From assembly GCF_029395355.1 (NCBI RefSeq), contig NZ_CP113913.1, positions 1,674,001 to 1,738,000 of the forward strand: DNA of 64,000 nucleotides, written 5' to 3'. The notes below the pieces were generated by a model. It did not search any database. It was given only the letters and a program-made list of their open reading frames with translations, and was not told where the DNA came from. The translations under genes and the position numbers were made by a program. Below, piece after piece: positions 15,652 to 25,262 of this stretch. This DNA comes from Bifidobacterium sp. ESL0800. GTDB lineage: Bacteria > Actinomycetota > Actinomycetes > Actinomycetales > Bifidobacteriaceae. Position 1 is the first letter of the stretch. Every line of letters begins with the position of its first letter.

Positions 15652-16545
15652 CTAGGCCTTGGGGGAAGCCACCACCACACGGGCGGCCCGAATCACGCGG
15701 TCGCCGATGCGATAGCCCGCCTCTACGACGGTGTCCACAGTCTCTTCGGTCGCGTCGGCATCCGGTTTGTGAAGTATCGCCTCGTGCTTGGTCGGATCGA
15801 AGGTCTCGCCCTTCTTGCCGAACTTCTCCACGCCGAACTTCTCGAACGTCTTGTCGATCTTGTTGGCCACGGCGGTGAACGAATCGTCCATATCGCTATG
15901 CTCACGGATGCGGTCAATATCGTCGAGTGCCGGGAGCAACGCGGTCAACACGTCGATGATGCCGTGCTGGCGGAAGATCTCCTGCTCTTTCTTGGAACGG
16001 TTACGGAAGTTGACGAACTCGGCACGCTCGCGTTGGAGCGCCTCGAGATAATCCGCGGCCTCCTTCTTCGCCTGTCCGAGCGGGGTCAGCGTGTTCTCGC
16101 CATCCTTGTCGCTCTTGCCATCGGTTGCATCGTCAGCACTACCGGTCTTATCCGACTTATCTGCATCGCCGTTTGCGTTATCGCTTTCGGTTGCACCGTT
16201 GGCGGCGCTGGCTTGACCATTGTCAGTAGACTGGCTGGCAGCCGTTTGCGCGGAACCGTCGTTCACGTTCGTATTGTCGTTCTTGGCAGCTGAGGCGGCA
16301 GTATCCTGTGGATCCTGCTTCGCTTCGTCGTCGGCCTTGCTATTCGACTGTTCGGAGCTCATTGTTTCACCCGCCTTTTCGCCGGTCGTTCCGGCGTGAG
16401 TACGCTCGGGTTCGCCCGGACCGGCCCCATCCGCCGGACCGCCGAATCCCGCGTCCGACGCATCGAACCCAGCCAAACGGCTGAGCCATGCGTCGTCGGG
16501 ATCCGGCAGATCCTTCAGATAGTCGTCCTTATCGAACCCGGACAC
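15652..16545 (-). CDS. grpE: GrpE, nucleotide exchange factor of DnaK, with long acidic N-terminus
   Basis: A 297-residue protein. The GrpE domain is the C-terminal half: a long helix (QAKKEAADYLEALQRERAEF), the conserved NFRNRSKKEQE, then DVLTALLPALDDIDRI and the beta domain ending in GYRIGDRVIRAARVVV. The first ~130 residues are a low-complexity Gln/Ser/Asp/Asn region (DTAASAAKNDNTN, NGATESDNANGD), much longer than the usual 20-60 residue leader. It starts 2 bp after the dnaK stop, so translation is probably coupled. Confidence 0.94.
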   Translation of the reverse strand: MSGFDKDDYLKDLPDPDDAWLSRLAGFDASDAGFGGPADGAGPGEPERTHAGTTGEKAGETMSSEQSNSKADDEAKQDPQDTAASAAKNDNTNVNDGSAQTAASQSTDNGQASAANGATESDNANGDADKSDKTGSADDATDGKSDKDGENTLTPLGQAKKEAADYLEALQRERAEFVNFRNRSKKEQEIFRQHGIIDVLTALLPALDDIDRIREHSDMDDSFTAVANKIDKTFEKFGVEKFGKKGETFDPTKHEAILHKPDADATEETVDTVVEAGYRIGDRVIRAARVVVASPKA

Positions 16546-16547
16546 GA

Positions 16548-18452
16548 TTACTTGTTGTCCTTCTTGTCGTCGTCATCGTCCACGACTTCGGCGTCCACCA
16601 CGTCGTCGTCATCGGACGAGGACGAGCTGGAGCCAGCCGCGCCGGCAGCGCCCGCAGCAGCGCCAGCACCTGCGGCACCAGCGGCACCTTCGGCACCCTG
16701 CTGCGCATAGAGCGCCTGACCGATCTTCTGCGAGGAAGTGGTCAGCTTCTCCTGAGCGGACTTGATCTTGTCGATGTCGTCGCCCTTCAGCGCTTCCTTC
16801 AAAGCGTTGACATCGTCGGTGACTTCCTTGACCACGTCATCGGAGAGCTTGGCCTTGTTGTCGTTGACCATCTTCTCCATCGAGTAGGCGAAGGATTCGG
16901 CGGTGTTGCGGGTCTCGGCGTCTTCCTTGCGCTTCTTGTCGTCGGCCTCGTGGGCTTCGGCTTCCTTGACCATGCGGTCGATCTCGTCCTTGGGGAGGGC
17001 GGATCCGCCGGTAATGGTCATGGACTGCTCCTTGCCGGTGCCCTTGTCCTTGGCGGAGACGTGCACGATGCCGTTCGCGTCGATATCGAAGGTGACCTCG
17101 ATCTGCGGGACGCCACGAGGAGCCGGAGCGATGCCGGTCAGCTCGAAGGTGCCCAAAGGCTTGTTATCACGGGCGAACTCGCGCTCACCCTGATAGACCT
17201 GAATCAGCACGGAGGGCTGGTTGTCCTCGGCCGTGGAGAAGACCTCGCTGCGCTTGGTCGGGATGGCGGTGTTGCGGTCGATGAGCTTGGTCATGATGCC
17301 GCCCTTGGTTTCGATGCCCAGCGAAAGCGGGGTGACGTCAATCAGCAGGACGTCCTTGCGGTCGCCCTTGATGACGCCGGACTGCACCGCGGCGCCGACC
17401 GCCACGACCTCATCCGGGTTGACGGACTGGCTCGCTGCCTTGCCACCGGTGAGCTCCTTCACGAGTTCCTTCACGGCGGGCATACGGGTCGAGCCGCCGA
17501 CGAGGACCACATGGTCGATGTCGGAGACCGAGATATTCGCATCGTGCAGCACGTTGTTGAACGGCGTGCGGCAACGGCCGAGCAGATCGGAAGTCATTTC
17601 CTCGAAGTGTGCACGGGTCAGCGTCTCATCCAGGTGGACAGGCGTGCCGTCGGGGGTCATGGCCAGATACTGCATCGAGATCGAGGTCTCGGTGGAGCTG
17701 GAGAGCTCCTTCTTGGCCTGCTCAGCGGCTTCCTTCAGGCGCTGCAGCGCGATCTTGTCCTTGGACAGGTCGACGCCGTACTTGTTCTTGACTTCGCCGA
17801 CGAGCCAATCGATGATCTTCTGATCCCAATCGTCGCCGCCGAGCTTGTTGTCGCCGTTCGTGGCCTGCACCTGAATGGTGGCGAAGCCGTCGTCATCCTT
17901 GCCGATCTCCAGCAGGGACACATCGAAAGTGCCGCCGCCAAGGTCGAAGACCAGGATGCGCTCGTCTTCCTTGCCCTTTTCAAGGCCGTAAGCCAGAGCC
18001 GCAGCCGTCGGCTCGTTGATGATACGCAGCACGTTCAGGCCCGCGATCTTGCCCGCGTCCTTGGTGGCCTGACGCTGTGCGTCGTTGAAGTATGCAGGGC
18101 AGGTGATGACCGCATCGGTCACCGGCTCGCCCAAGTAAGCCTCGGCATCGCGCTTGAGCTTCATCAGCACCTGCGCGGAAATCTCCTGCGGAGTCCACTT
18201 CTTGCCGTCGATATCCACCGACCAGTCGGTGCCCATGTGGCGCTTGACCGAGCTAATGGTGCGATCGACGTTGGTCACGGCCTGACGCTTGGCGACCTCG
18301 CCGACGAGAATCTCGCCGGACTTGCTGAACGCGACCACCGACGGGGTGGTGCGAGCGCCCTCGGCGTTCACGATGACCGTGGGCTCGCCGCCTTCGAGCG
18401 TTGCGATGCAAGAGTTTGTGGTACCCAGATCAATACCTACTGCACGTCCCAT
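16548..18452 (-). CDS. dnaK: DnaK, Hsp70 chaperone
   Basis: A 634-residue Hsp70. The ATPase domain begins [20 protein letters not shown] and contains [17 protein letters not shown] and [15 protein letters not shown]. The substrate-binding domain includes [14 protein letters not shown] and [15 protein letters not shown]. The C-terminus is an Ala/Gly run followed by an acidic tail ([18 protein letters not shown]), as in other actinobacterial DnaK. AAGGAG lies before the ATG. It is the first gene of the operon, and its promoter region carries two HAIR-like sites. Confidence 0.98.
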   Translation of the reverse strand: MGRAVGIDLGTTNSCIATLEGGEPTVIVNAEGARTTPSVVAFSKSGEILVGEVAKRQAVTNVDRTISSVKRHMGTDWSVDIDGKKWTPQEISAQVLMKLKRDAEAYLGEPVTDAVITCPAYFNDAQRQATKDAGKIAGLNVLRIINEPTAAALAYGLEKGKEDERILVFDLGGGTFDVSLLEIGKDDDGFATIQVQATNGDNKLGGDDWDQKIIDWLVGEVKNKYGVDLSKDKIALQRLKEAAEQAKKELSSSTETSISMQYLAMTPDGTPVHLDETLTRAHFEEMTSDLLGRCRTPFNNVLHDANISVSDIDHVVLVGGSTRMPAVKELVKELTGGKAASQSVNPDEVVAVGAAVQSGVIKGDRKDVLLIDVTPLSLGIETKGGIMTKLIDRNTAIPTKRSEVFSTAEDNQPSVLIQVYQGEREFARDNKPLGTFELTGIAPAPRGVPQIEVTFDIDANGIVHVSAKDKGTGKEQSMTITGGSALPKDEIDRMVKEAEAHEADDKKRKEDAETRNTAESFAYSMEKMVNDNKAKLSDDVVKEVTDDVNALKEALKGDDIDKIKSAQEKLTTSSQKIGQALYAQQGAEGAAGAAGAGAAAGAAGAAGSSSSSSDDDDVVDAEVVDDDDDKKDNK

Positions 18453-18572
18453 ATTCGTTTCTCCTTATTCGTTACGTTTCACATCTGTTCGCTCGGGTCC
18501 GGCGTCGCGGCGCGACGTTCGTTTCGTCGCTCGCGGCCCGCATCCAGGTTCGCACCTGTTACGCTTCCAAAA

Positions 18573-18593
18573 CCTGAGCCTACTACACTCAAC
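18573..18593. promoter_or_regulatory. HAIR-like HspR operator 1
   Basis: CCTGAGC-N7-ACTCAAC matches the HspR element CTTGAGT-N7-ACTCAAG with three differences and the exact spacing. It lies just downstream of the likely dnaK start site. Confidence 0.7.
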
Positions 18594-18605
18594 TTTTAAT
18601 CTCAA

Positions 18606-18611
18606 ATTATA
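18606..18611 (-). promoter_or_regulatory. dnaK -10 element
   Basis: TATAAT on the minus strand. The -35 region falls at about 18629-18634, overlapped by HAIR 2, while HAIR 1 covers the start site. No good -35 hexamer is seen. Confidence 0.55.
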
Positions 18612-18631
18612 TTCCCGATTTTCCGAAAAAA

Positions 18632-18652
18632 CTTGAGTCTTTTTGGCTCAAC
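18632..18652. promoter_or_regulatory. HAIR-like HspR operator 2
   Basis: CTTGAGT-N7-GCTCAAC: the left half is identical to the HAIR consensus, the right half differs at two positions, and spacing is exact. It overlaps the dnaK -35 region. Confidence 0.78.
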
Positions 18653-18899
18653 TTTTTGAAATCAGGGATTCTATAGCTGTAAAACGCTGAAATTTCAAGG
18701 ATTTGATAACTTATAAGGCATAAAATGATTCCGAATAACAATCTTGGTCGACGTTGACTATTCTCGCGCAAGCCGTCAAATCACGAATTATTTCTCCTTA
18801 TTGGCAAAGGTTAACTTACACTAACCCATGGTTACCAAAAGAGAGAGGCGAATACGTACATATTATCTTTGGCAGCCAAGAGTTAGTGCGAGTGCACAA

Positions 18900-19496
18900 T
18901 CACAGAAACTTGTACGAGAACAGACCCATTACGGCGCCGACGAAAGCGCAAATAATCGCAATGACAACAATCTGCTTGGTACTTAGCGGCTTGCCCTTGC
19001 GCGACGAACGATCGACCTCATCCCCCGCCAGATATTGGCGCAGCTCCTTATATGTCAGCACATCGATATCACGTTGCAACTTGTAGCACCAGCCGACCGC
19101 AATAAGGCCGCACAAATAGAGCACCATGCTAATGGGCGCGAACCATCGCCATGCCTGGGCAGGGCCTTGGCCTTTGACGACCATCAGCACCGTCATCACG
19201 AGCCCCGCCGCGATAAACACGCACCCCACAATGAACAGCGTCAGTATGCGTGTGCCGTTGCGCTTGATTTCTTCGTTCATAGTTTCCACATCTCCTTTGA
19301 CCAGTTCGTCCAGTGTGATGCCGAAAAGATTGCCGAGCAGCAGGAGGTTCTGCACGTCCGGGTAGGTGCGGCCGGTCTCCCAGTTCGAAACCGTCTGACG
19401 CGAAACAAAGATCCTGCCAGCCAGATCATCCTGCGACAGACCCATCGCCTCACGATGCTCGCGAATCTGACCGCCCAGCCGCATCTCAACCGCCAT
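18900..19496 (-). CDS. XRE-family HTH regulator with membrane-spanning C-terminus
   Basis: A 198-residue protein. The N-terminal XRE HTH (GGQIREHREAMGLSQDDLAG, then RIFVSRQTVSNWETGR) is followed by NLLLLGNLFGITLDELVKGD, the usual continuation. Three hydrophobic segments follow (LTLFIVGCVFIAAGLVMTVL, FAPISMVLYLCGLIAVGW, IVVIAIICAFVGAVMGLF), so it is a membrane-bound regulator. The ATG at 19496 is chosen for the domain start; longer in-frame starts exist up to 19652. An inverted repeat at 19649-19669 is its likely operator. Targets are unknown. Confidence 0.85.
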   Translation of the reverse strand: MAVEMRLGGQIREHREAMGLSQDDLAGRIFVSRQTVSNWETGRTYPDVQNLLLLGNLFGITLDELVKGDVETMNEEIKRNGTRILTLFIVGCVFIAAGLVMTVLMVVKGQGPAQAWRWFAPISMVLYLCGLIAVGWCYKLQRDIDVLTYKELRQYLAGDEVDRSSRKGKPLSTKQIVVIAIICAFVGAVMGLFSYKFL

Positions 19497-19648
19497 TACC
19501 CCGCCTTTCCCGTTTGAAGCAGAAACCATCACCGAACCGCCCCAAATCATTTGTTCACCAAGCGACTGCACAATCTGCGCGGAATTCTGCAAACTATCTA
19601 TCTTCAGCTTACAGAATCCAAGCGCAACAGACGTGAGCAACCGCAGAA

Positions 19649-19669
19649 TCACTCATGAACATTGAGTGA
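19649..19669. promoter_or_regulatory. Inverted repeat upstream of the XRE regulator
   Basis: TCACTCA-N7-TGAGTGA, perfect arms, lies in the 360-bp spacer (19497-19856) between the XRE gene and the Abi gene. TCACTCATG also occurs at 20567-20575 before the Abi gene. Candidate operator; the rest of the spacer shows nothing clear. Confidence 0.5.
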
Positions 19670-19856
19670 GTTCAGCCGATCCGCCGGCAATCATTCCGAC
19701 GATTTCAAGGTAACCCGCCGTGGCCGGACACTCCAAGCCAGAACGCGAAAAATCCCTGCCAAAAGTCTTTGACATGGCGGAATTCCAACGATTTCAGAAC
19801 CATACACATCTTCCGTACTAAAAGCAGCAATTCTAAACTCATTTCATAAACGAGAG

Positions 19857-20531
19857 TCATGCACAACTTGGACGGCCACGGCGCAACTCGGCGACACGCG
19901 ACTTCTGCTGAATCCAACGAGCCGCCTTCGGATCAATCACGTTCGCAAGCCATATGACATTTGTATATTGCTCGTCAAGATAGACGTTCTCAGTCTTGAC
20001 ATTGGCGCTGACTAGGGGCTCTTGATGACTACACCGATTACGCATAGCAAGTAAACGCATAACATGAATCTCAAATTCCTTGCGGCGCCGAGAACGATAA
20101 TACGGCATCCCACCATTTGCTGGATCACGCAATGCTTTCCAAACTGTAGGCTCCAATTTGCGAACCAGTAGAAAACGCCACGAATCTAAAGACAAACCAG
20201 CAACCACTCTATTCGCAGTGACTTCATGCCCGTCATAACCAATACGTCGTTTGACTCGACCTACCGCTTTCTGAAACTCGTAGTCGAAACCAAAGTAGGC
20301 CGCAGCGTCATACCAATTTGATTGGCCACACGCTTTGGCCAACCTCCGAGAGATAAAGTTGCGCAGCAACACTTCAACATGAGCAATATCTTCAAGATAA
20401 GCCTTCGACAGACGCGTATTCCACACGTACAAGGCCACCGGATCCAACGCAGCGTCTTCGTAGCGTCGCATCCGCTCAGCAGAGAACCAGCGACGCAAAT
20501 CCATGAGCGTAATTTGCGTTTCATCCGTCAT
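19857..20531 (-). CDS. Abi-family (AbiD/F-like) protein with HEPN-type motif
   Basis: A 224-residue protein of the Abi_2 family linked to phage abortive infection. Typical features are an N-terminal RRWFSAERMRRYEDAALDP and YVWNTRLSKAYLEDIAHVEV, and a late LLAMRNRCSHQEPL (about residues 168-181). The RNRCSH element fits the R-x4-H signature of HEPN ribonucleases, so an RNA-cleaving role is plausible but inferred. It stands alone, next to an XRE regulator, with no clear partner antitoxin. AT content is high in and upstream of the gene, suggesting acquisition. Confidence 0.8.
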   Translation of the reverse strand: MTDETQITLMDLRRWFSAERMRRYEDAALDPVALYVWNTRLSKAYLEDIAHVEVLLRNFISRRLAKACGQSNWYDAAAYFGFDYEFQKAVGRVKRRIGYDGHEVTANRVVAGLSLDSWRFLLVRKLEPTVWKALRDPANGGMPYYRSRRRKEFEIHVMRLLAMRNRCSHQEPLVSANVKTENVYLDEQYTNVIWLANVIDPKAARWIQQKSRVAELRRGRPSCA

Positions 20532-20757
20532 ACATTCTATACTAGCAAGTGCAAGGCCCCGTGAAAGTCACTCATGCGAAACATCATGAAACTCCGGGGT
20601 CAATTCATTCACAAGTATAGGATTTCTCCGAAAAACAAACAACAACAATGTTATTTTTAAAAACGTGGAAATCAAAATCCACTTGAATCCAGTAAATATC
20701 GCTAAACCGTTGCGATATATGCCATTCAGCTCTCAAATTTTACAATTGTCATCAACT

Positions 20758-20803
20758 CTATTGATCAATTTGCATAAGTTCTATTAGTCAATCTGCATCA
20801 GTT
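20758..20803. repeat. 23-bp imperfect tandem repeat
   Basis: CTATTGATCAATTTGCATAA(GTT) and CTATTAGTCAATCTGCATCA(GTT) are adjacent and identical at 19 of 23 positions. They may be paired binding sites upstream of the Abi gene. Confidence 0.65.
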
Positions 20804-20920
20804 TTCCTGTTACCTGTAACAAAGTTAGAACCCACATTATGCAATGGCGATAGGCCAAGATACGAAACCCTGCCGACAATCCTTAAGAAAAATCGGCAGA
20901 GCAGGTTAATTGACATTGCA

Positions 20921-21004
20921 CGCTCGCACTTTAGCGTGGTTACAAAAGGCGAATCGGCGGAATACCGCGAAAACCGGTTTTGCAACCACGCCAAAGTGCG
21001 AGCG
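20921..21004. terminator. 84-bp hairpin at the end of the MFS gene
   Basis: Arms 20921-20947 and 20978-21004 are 27 bp with two mismatches (CGCTCGCACTTT and AAAGTGCGAGCG at the base). It starts 22 bp after the stop at 21027, read on the minus strand, and has no U-tract. Confidence 0.7.
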
Positions 21005-21026
21005 TCGCTGACCTATATCGTCCGGA

Positions 21027-22688
21027 TCACCGCTCGATGGTGGTGGAGAGCTCCTTTTGGCGCACGAAGAAGAAGACAAGCACAGCGGCGACCATGAACG
21101 GGACCATCCACAGGAAGATGGGCAGCAACGCGCTGTTGTAAGCATCGACGATCGGGGTGCGCAGCATGTCGGGCAGAGCGTTGACACCGCTCGGGGTGAG
21201 GTTGCTGGCACTCAGGTGCGAAGCGGCACCTTGCATGGCGGCCAGGCCCTTGGCCGAACCCGCACCAGCAGCACCGGCAGCACCTGCGCCGGCGGTCGCC
21301 GAGCCAGCGGCACCAGCAGCGGCCATGTGAGCCATCGCGGTCGCGAGATTATCGTGCACGAAACCGGTAAGCCTCGAGGTGAAGATGCCGCCGACGATGG
21401 CCGTGCCGATGGTGGCGCCGACCTGCTTGAAGTAGTTGAACGAGGCGGTCGCGGTGCCGACGATGGAGGCCGGGAAGGCATCCTGCACGATGAGCATGAG
21501 AATCTGCTGGCCGAGGCCCAAACCCAAGCCGAAGACCACCGTGTAGAGGCAGAGCATCCAGATCGGCGAATCCGGCTTCAGCGTGGAGAGCAGCACCAAG
21601 CCAACCGCCATGATGGAGGTGCCGACGATCGGGAAGACCTTGTACTTGCCCGTCTTGGAAACGAGGGCGCCGGACGCGATCGAGGTGACGAGCACGGAGG
21701 CCATCATCGGCGACATCAGCAGGCCGGCCTGGGTGGCGGTGACGCCGGTGGTCATCTGGATATAGGTCGGCAGGTAGCTCAGCACGCCGAACATGGCCAC
21801 GCCGATTAAGAGGGCGCCGAGCGTGGCGACGTCGAAGTTGGAGTTGCGGAAGAGATTCATCGGCATAACCGGTTCCTTGACCTTGAGCTCCACGGCGATG
21901 AAAGCGGCGATCAGCACGGCGAGCGAGACGATGACCTCGGCCCAGTTCCAGGTGTGCGGCTTGCTGGCGTTGGTGCAGACCAGCACGACGATGACGGTGA
22001 TCGCGGCAATCAGGGCCATGCCAAAGTAATCGATATGGGACTGATTTTCACGGCTTGGCTTCGGCAGATGCAGGAAGACGGACACCGCCGCGAGCGCCAG
22101 GACGCCCAGCGGAAGGTTGATCCAGAAGGCCCAGCGCCAGCCCGGGCCGCTGGTGAGCCAGCCGCCGATCAGGGGGCCGGCCACCGAGGAAACCGCGAAG
22201 ACCGCGCCCATCACGCCCATGTACTTGCCGCGCTCACGGGCGGGCACCACGTCGGCAATGGCGGACTGGGAGAGGATCATAAGGCCGCCGCCGCCAAGAC
22301 CCTGGATGACGCGGGCGGTGACCAACAGGTTCATGCTGCCGGCCAGACCGCCCACGGCGGAACCGCACATGAACAGCGCGATGGCGATCAAGAGCAGCGG
22401 CTTGCGGCCGAAGAGGTCGCTGATGCGGCCATAGACCGGCATCATCACGGTGAGCGCGAGCCCATAGCCCGTGATGACCCAGGTCATGCGGTCGACGCCG
22501 CCGAGGTCGCCGACGATGGTCGGCATAGCGGTGGAGAGCACGGTCTGGCTCAATGAAGACATGAGCATGGTGACCATCAGGCCGATGAAGACGAGCGTCA
22601 CGTCGCGCTTCGACGGACGCCCCGGCCGCGTCTGCTCGCCGGCGTCGGCGGATTCAGCGCGATGCATTGCATAGACAACAGAAGACAT
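21027..22688 (-). CDS. MFS drug exporter, DHA2 (EmrB/QacA) family
   Basis: A 553-residue, 14-helix proton antiporter. Marks of the family are SQTVLSTAMPTIVGDLGG after helix 1, GRISDLFGRKPLLLIAI (motif A), MGVMGAVFAVSSVAGPLIGG (antiporter motif C) and GATIGTAIVGGIFTSRL. An Ala/Gly-rich extracellular loop ([20 protein letters not shown]) precedes the last helix. AAAGGATTG precedes the ATG. It sits downstream of a second DHA2 gene on the same strand but is separated by 775 bp, so it is probably transcribed separately. Substrate unknown; drugs, bile salts or dyes are typical. Confidence 0.92.
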   Translation of the reverse strand: MSSVVYAMHRAESADAGEQTRPGRPSKRDVTLVFIGLMVTMLMSSLSQTVLSTAMPTIVGDLGGVDRMTWVITGYGLALTVMMPVYGRISDLFGRKPLLLIAIALFMCGSAVGGLAGSMNLLVTARVIQGLGGGGLMILSQSAIADVVPARERGKYMGVMGAVFAVSSVAGPLIGGWLTSGPGWRWAFWINLPLGVLALAAVSVFLHLPKPSRENQSHIDYFGMALIAAITVIVVLVCTNASKPHTWNWAEVIVSLAVLIAAFIAVELKVKEPVMPMNLFRNSNFDVATLGALLIGVAMFGVLSYLPTYIQMTTGVTATQAGLLMSPMMASVLVTSIASGALVSKTGKYKVFPIVGTSIMAVGLVLLSTLKPDSPIWMLCLYTVVFGLGLGLGQQILMLIVQDAFPASIVGTATASFNYFKQVGATIGTAIVGGIFTSRLTGFVHDNLATAMAHMAAAGAAGSATAGAGAAGAAGAGSAKGLAAMQGAASHLSASNLTPSGVNALPDMLRTPIVDAYNSALLPIFLWMVPFMVAAVLVFFFVRQKELSTTIER

Positions 22689-23464
22689 GGCAATCCTTTG
22701 CGAGTTAGAGGGTGGAGCCGTCTTGTTGCGCTTGGAATCATGCGCCAGAATACGTGCTGGAACCGGCTTTGCGCCTTGCCGTTGCGAAGTTCGTCGGGTT
22801 CAAATCCGTTCGACGCCGACAGCGAGCCGGCAAATGCCATATGACACCGAGATGGAACCCAACGGGAATGCGTATTCTGGCCGCTTTAACCTCACAGGGA
22901 ATGCAAAAGGCCGGTATCGCGCGAGCGAAAATCGCCCTTGACGCAATACCGGCCACAGACTTACGACGGCCTAAATTTCTTTTCATTGGCAGGTTATCGG
23001 TTGATGCCGCATCAGCGCAAGCCGATTCGCTGTGACGTTTGTCATACCTGAAAATCAGAGGTTTCGGCGAGCGTGTCTAATTGATACGACCATATCGATA
23101 TTTTCGAACGGTATTTGGCGCAATAGCAGCCTTTTCGGCATACCGAGATTACTCGCCAGCCGTCATCACACCAGCCGCGCAACGATTTTCGACACCACGA
23201 AACAAGACCGCAGGAATCAGCCTGCAGCACAACTCTCTGCGCTACCAGCGTATTTACTTTGACTGACGAGTTACGCGACAGACCACCTTTGGTTTCATCG
23301 TGCGCCTGCTTTAATTGAAAAAACTCAGCTCAATATCATTTCCCGCGCCCACACCACAACATATGACGTCCAAGACCTAAAGCGGGGCATGAAAAACAGA
23401 ACGGCCATGGCCGGCCACTTTGTGTTTCAATGCCCCGTTTTCAGACGATTTGTTCTGCTTGTCT
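22689..23464. other. 775-bp spacer between two MFS genes
   Basis: No credible gene. It contains a hairpin GGCCGGTATCGCG/CGCAATACCGGCC (22909-22921 and 22942-22954, one mismatch) and the terminator-like structure at 23383-23437. The region nearest 22688 should carry the promoter of the first MFS gene; no regulator gene is adjacent. Confidence 0.5.
23383..23437 (-). terminator. Terminator after the second MFS gene
   Basis: CGGGGCAT (23383-23390) and ATGCCCCG (23430-23437) form the stem, extended by GAAAAACA/TGTTTC. On the minus strand it is followed by CTTTAGG. It lies 27 bp after the stop. Confidence 0.6.
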
Positions 23465-25189
23465 CTACTTCACTTTGTCACGCTTAGCGGCACGGGCGAC
23501 CCAGACCGAGGCGATCAGGCCGATGGCGAGCAGGACGATGGCGGCAACCAGCGTCCATTGGCCGGCGCGGGTGAAGGCGGAGGTCATCGCGTCGACCACC
23601 TGCGGGCCGAGGGCACCGAGCTTGCCGTGGGTGCCCTGGGCGCGGATGCCGACGATGGCTGAGCCTGCCGAGGCGTCGAGCGACTTGGTGAGGCCGGAAA
23701 CCAACTGTGAAGGCAACCCGCGTACGCCGGAAAGCGCGGACGGCGCGATATTCGTAACCATCACCGAAAGCACCAGGCCGGCGAGCGCCGCACCGATGCC
23801 GGTGCCGAGCTGACGGATGGTCGACTGCGTCGCGGACCCTTCTCCCGACTGGGCTACGGGCACTTCGGAAAGTACAAGGCTGGTGAGTTGGGCGGCGGCA
23901 AAGCCGAGTCCAAGACCGTAGAGCACGAACGGCACGAGCATCCATGCGACCGGCAGGCCCGGCCGCATCATCGCCATCAAGATGACCACGCTCAAAATCT
24001 CGACGATCAGGCCGAGCTGCACGGTGTGCGGCGCACCGATTTTCGCGGTGACCGGACGCGCGAGACCGCCGGAGACGATGGCGCCGAGGCCCATGACAGC
24101 CAAAAGCGCACCGGTCGGGATCATATCGAGGCCACGCACATTAATAAGGTAGAGCGGCAACACGAACATGATCACGAATTCGCCGGCCTGAATCGCGCCC
24201 GCGGCGATGTTGCCCATGGCGAAGGTCGGGATTTTAAAGAGCGACAGGTCAAGCATCACCGGCAGTGCACGGCGGGCGCGGCTGTTTTCGGTGTAGATGA
24301 AGAGCGCGAAGAAGACGACGCCGAGCACGATGCAGATCGGGATGACCGAAACCGGCCAGCTCGCGCCCCACTTGAAGCCGAACACGGCAAAGTCGCCCTT
24401 GGGGTGCCACCAGCCGTAGGTCTGACCTTCAATCAGGCCGAAAAGCAGGAAGGCGGAACCCAACGCGGAAAGCACGACGCCCAGCGGGTCGAAGCCGTCG
24501 GGTTTGGCGGCAGACTTGGAGGAATCGGACGCGGCCAGTTTCTGTGCGGCGGCACCGAGCGCGGAGGCTCCGGCCTTGCCGCCGGTTTTCGGCACGAAGA
24601 AGATGGCCGAGATGAAGACGATGACACCCAGCGGCACGTTGACGAGGAAGATCCAGCGCCAGCCGATGGTCTGGGTAAAGAGGCCACAGAGGAACGGGCC
24701 GATGGCCGCGGCCGCGCTCATCACCGAACCCCAGACACCGAAGGCGATGGCACGGTTCTTGCCCCGGAACGAGGCCGAAACGATGGAAAGCGTCGACGGC
24801 ATCACCAGCGCACCGCCGACGGCCTGCACCGCACGGGCGCTCAGCAGGAGCGTTGCCCCGTTGGACGAGGCGGCCAGAACCGAACCGGTGACGAAGACGA
24901 CCACGCCGACCTGCAGCGTGAGCTTACGTCCCTTCATATCTCCGAGCTTGCCGAACGGCAGCAGCAGCGCAGCGAGAATGATGTTGTACAGCGAGGTAAC
25001 CCACTGCGCATCGGTCAGGTTCAGGCCGATCTCGCGGATCATCACCGGAATGGAGACGTTGACGATGGAGCCGTCGAGCACGATCATCGCCAGCGCGAGC
25101 GCCAGCACCCACAGCGCGTTCCACGGCGGCTTGGCGGCGGCGACCGCGTCCTTCGGACTGCGGACCTTCCCGTTATCTTGTTGAGTCAT
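23465..25189 (-). CDS. MFS drug exporter, DHA2 family, TetR-controlled
   Basis: A 574-residue, 14-helix exporter. Visible marks are LDGSIVNVSIPVMIREIGLN (helix 1 to loop, motif D1), PFGKLGDMKGRKLTLQVG (motif A), FGVWGSVMSAAAAIGPFLCG (motif C), and a final QLGTGIGAALAGLVLSVMV. The start ATG at 25189 is preferred over 25228 because AGGGGAAG lies just upstream. A long Ala/Ser loop lies between helices 6 and 7. It is divergent from a TetR gene (25449-26282), and the shared spacer holds a perfect palindrome, so induction by a toxic ligand is likely. Confidence 0.92.
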   Translation of the reverse strand: MTQQDNGKVRSPKDAVAAAKPPWNALWVLALALAMIVLDGSIVNVSIPVMIREIGLNLTDAQWVTSLYNIILAALLLPFGKLGDMKGRKLTLQVGVVVFVTGSVLAASSNGATLLLSARAVQAVGGALVMPSTLSIVSASFRGKNRAIAFGVWGSVMSAAAAIGPFLCGLFTQTIGWRWIFLVNVPLGVIVFISAIFFVPKTGGKAGASALGAAAQKLAASDSSKSAAKPDGFDPLGVVLSALGSAFLLFGLIEGQTYGWWHPKGDFAVFGFKWGASWPVSVIPICIVLGVVFFALFIYTENSRARRALPVMLDLSLFKIPTFAMGNIAAGAIQAGEFVIMFVLPLYLINVRGLDMIPTGALLAVMGLGAIVSGGLARPVTAKIGAPHTVQLGLIVEILSVVILMAMMRPGLPVAWMLVPFVLYGLGLGFAAAQLTSLVLSEVPVAQSGEGSATQSTIRQLGTGIGAALAGLVLSVMVTNIAPSALSGVRGLPSQLVSGLTKSLDASAGSAIVGIRAQGTHGKLGALGPQVVDAMTSAFTRAGQWTLVAAIVLLAIGLIASVWVARAAKRDKVK

Positions 25190-25262
25190 CAGTAATCTTC
25201 CCCTACTGCCAGTGCCGGTATGCGACATGACTATTATGACAAATCATCAGTAGATGCGTATT

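Larger units (their letters stand above)
20532..21026. other. AT-rich spacer upstream of the Abi gene
   Basis: About 495 bp with no gene. It holds a tandem repeat (20758-20803), a GTTAC-CT-GTAAC palindrome (20809-20820) and the long hairpin after the MFS gene (20921-21004). The Abi promoter must be in the left part; no clear -35/-10 pair stood out. Confidence 0.6.

Noticed and set aside
16488-18599. 703-residue open frame on the plus strand over dnaK
   Set aside because: Antisense shadow of dnaK, with no ribosome-binding site or recognisable domain.
22793-22815. GGGTTCAAATCCGTTCG resembling a tRNA 3' part
   Set aside because: No cloverleaf can be folded upstream; chance match in a spacer.
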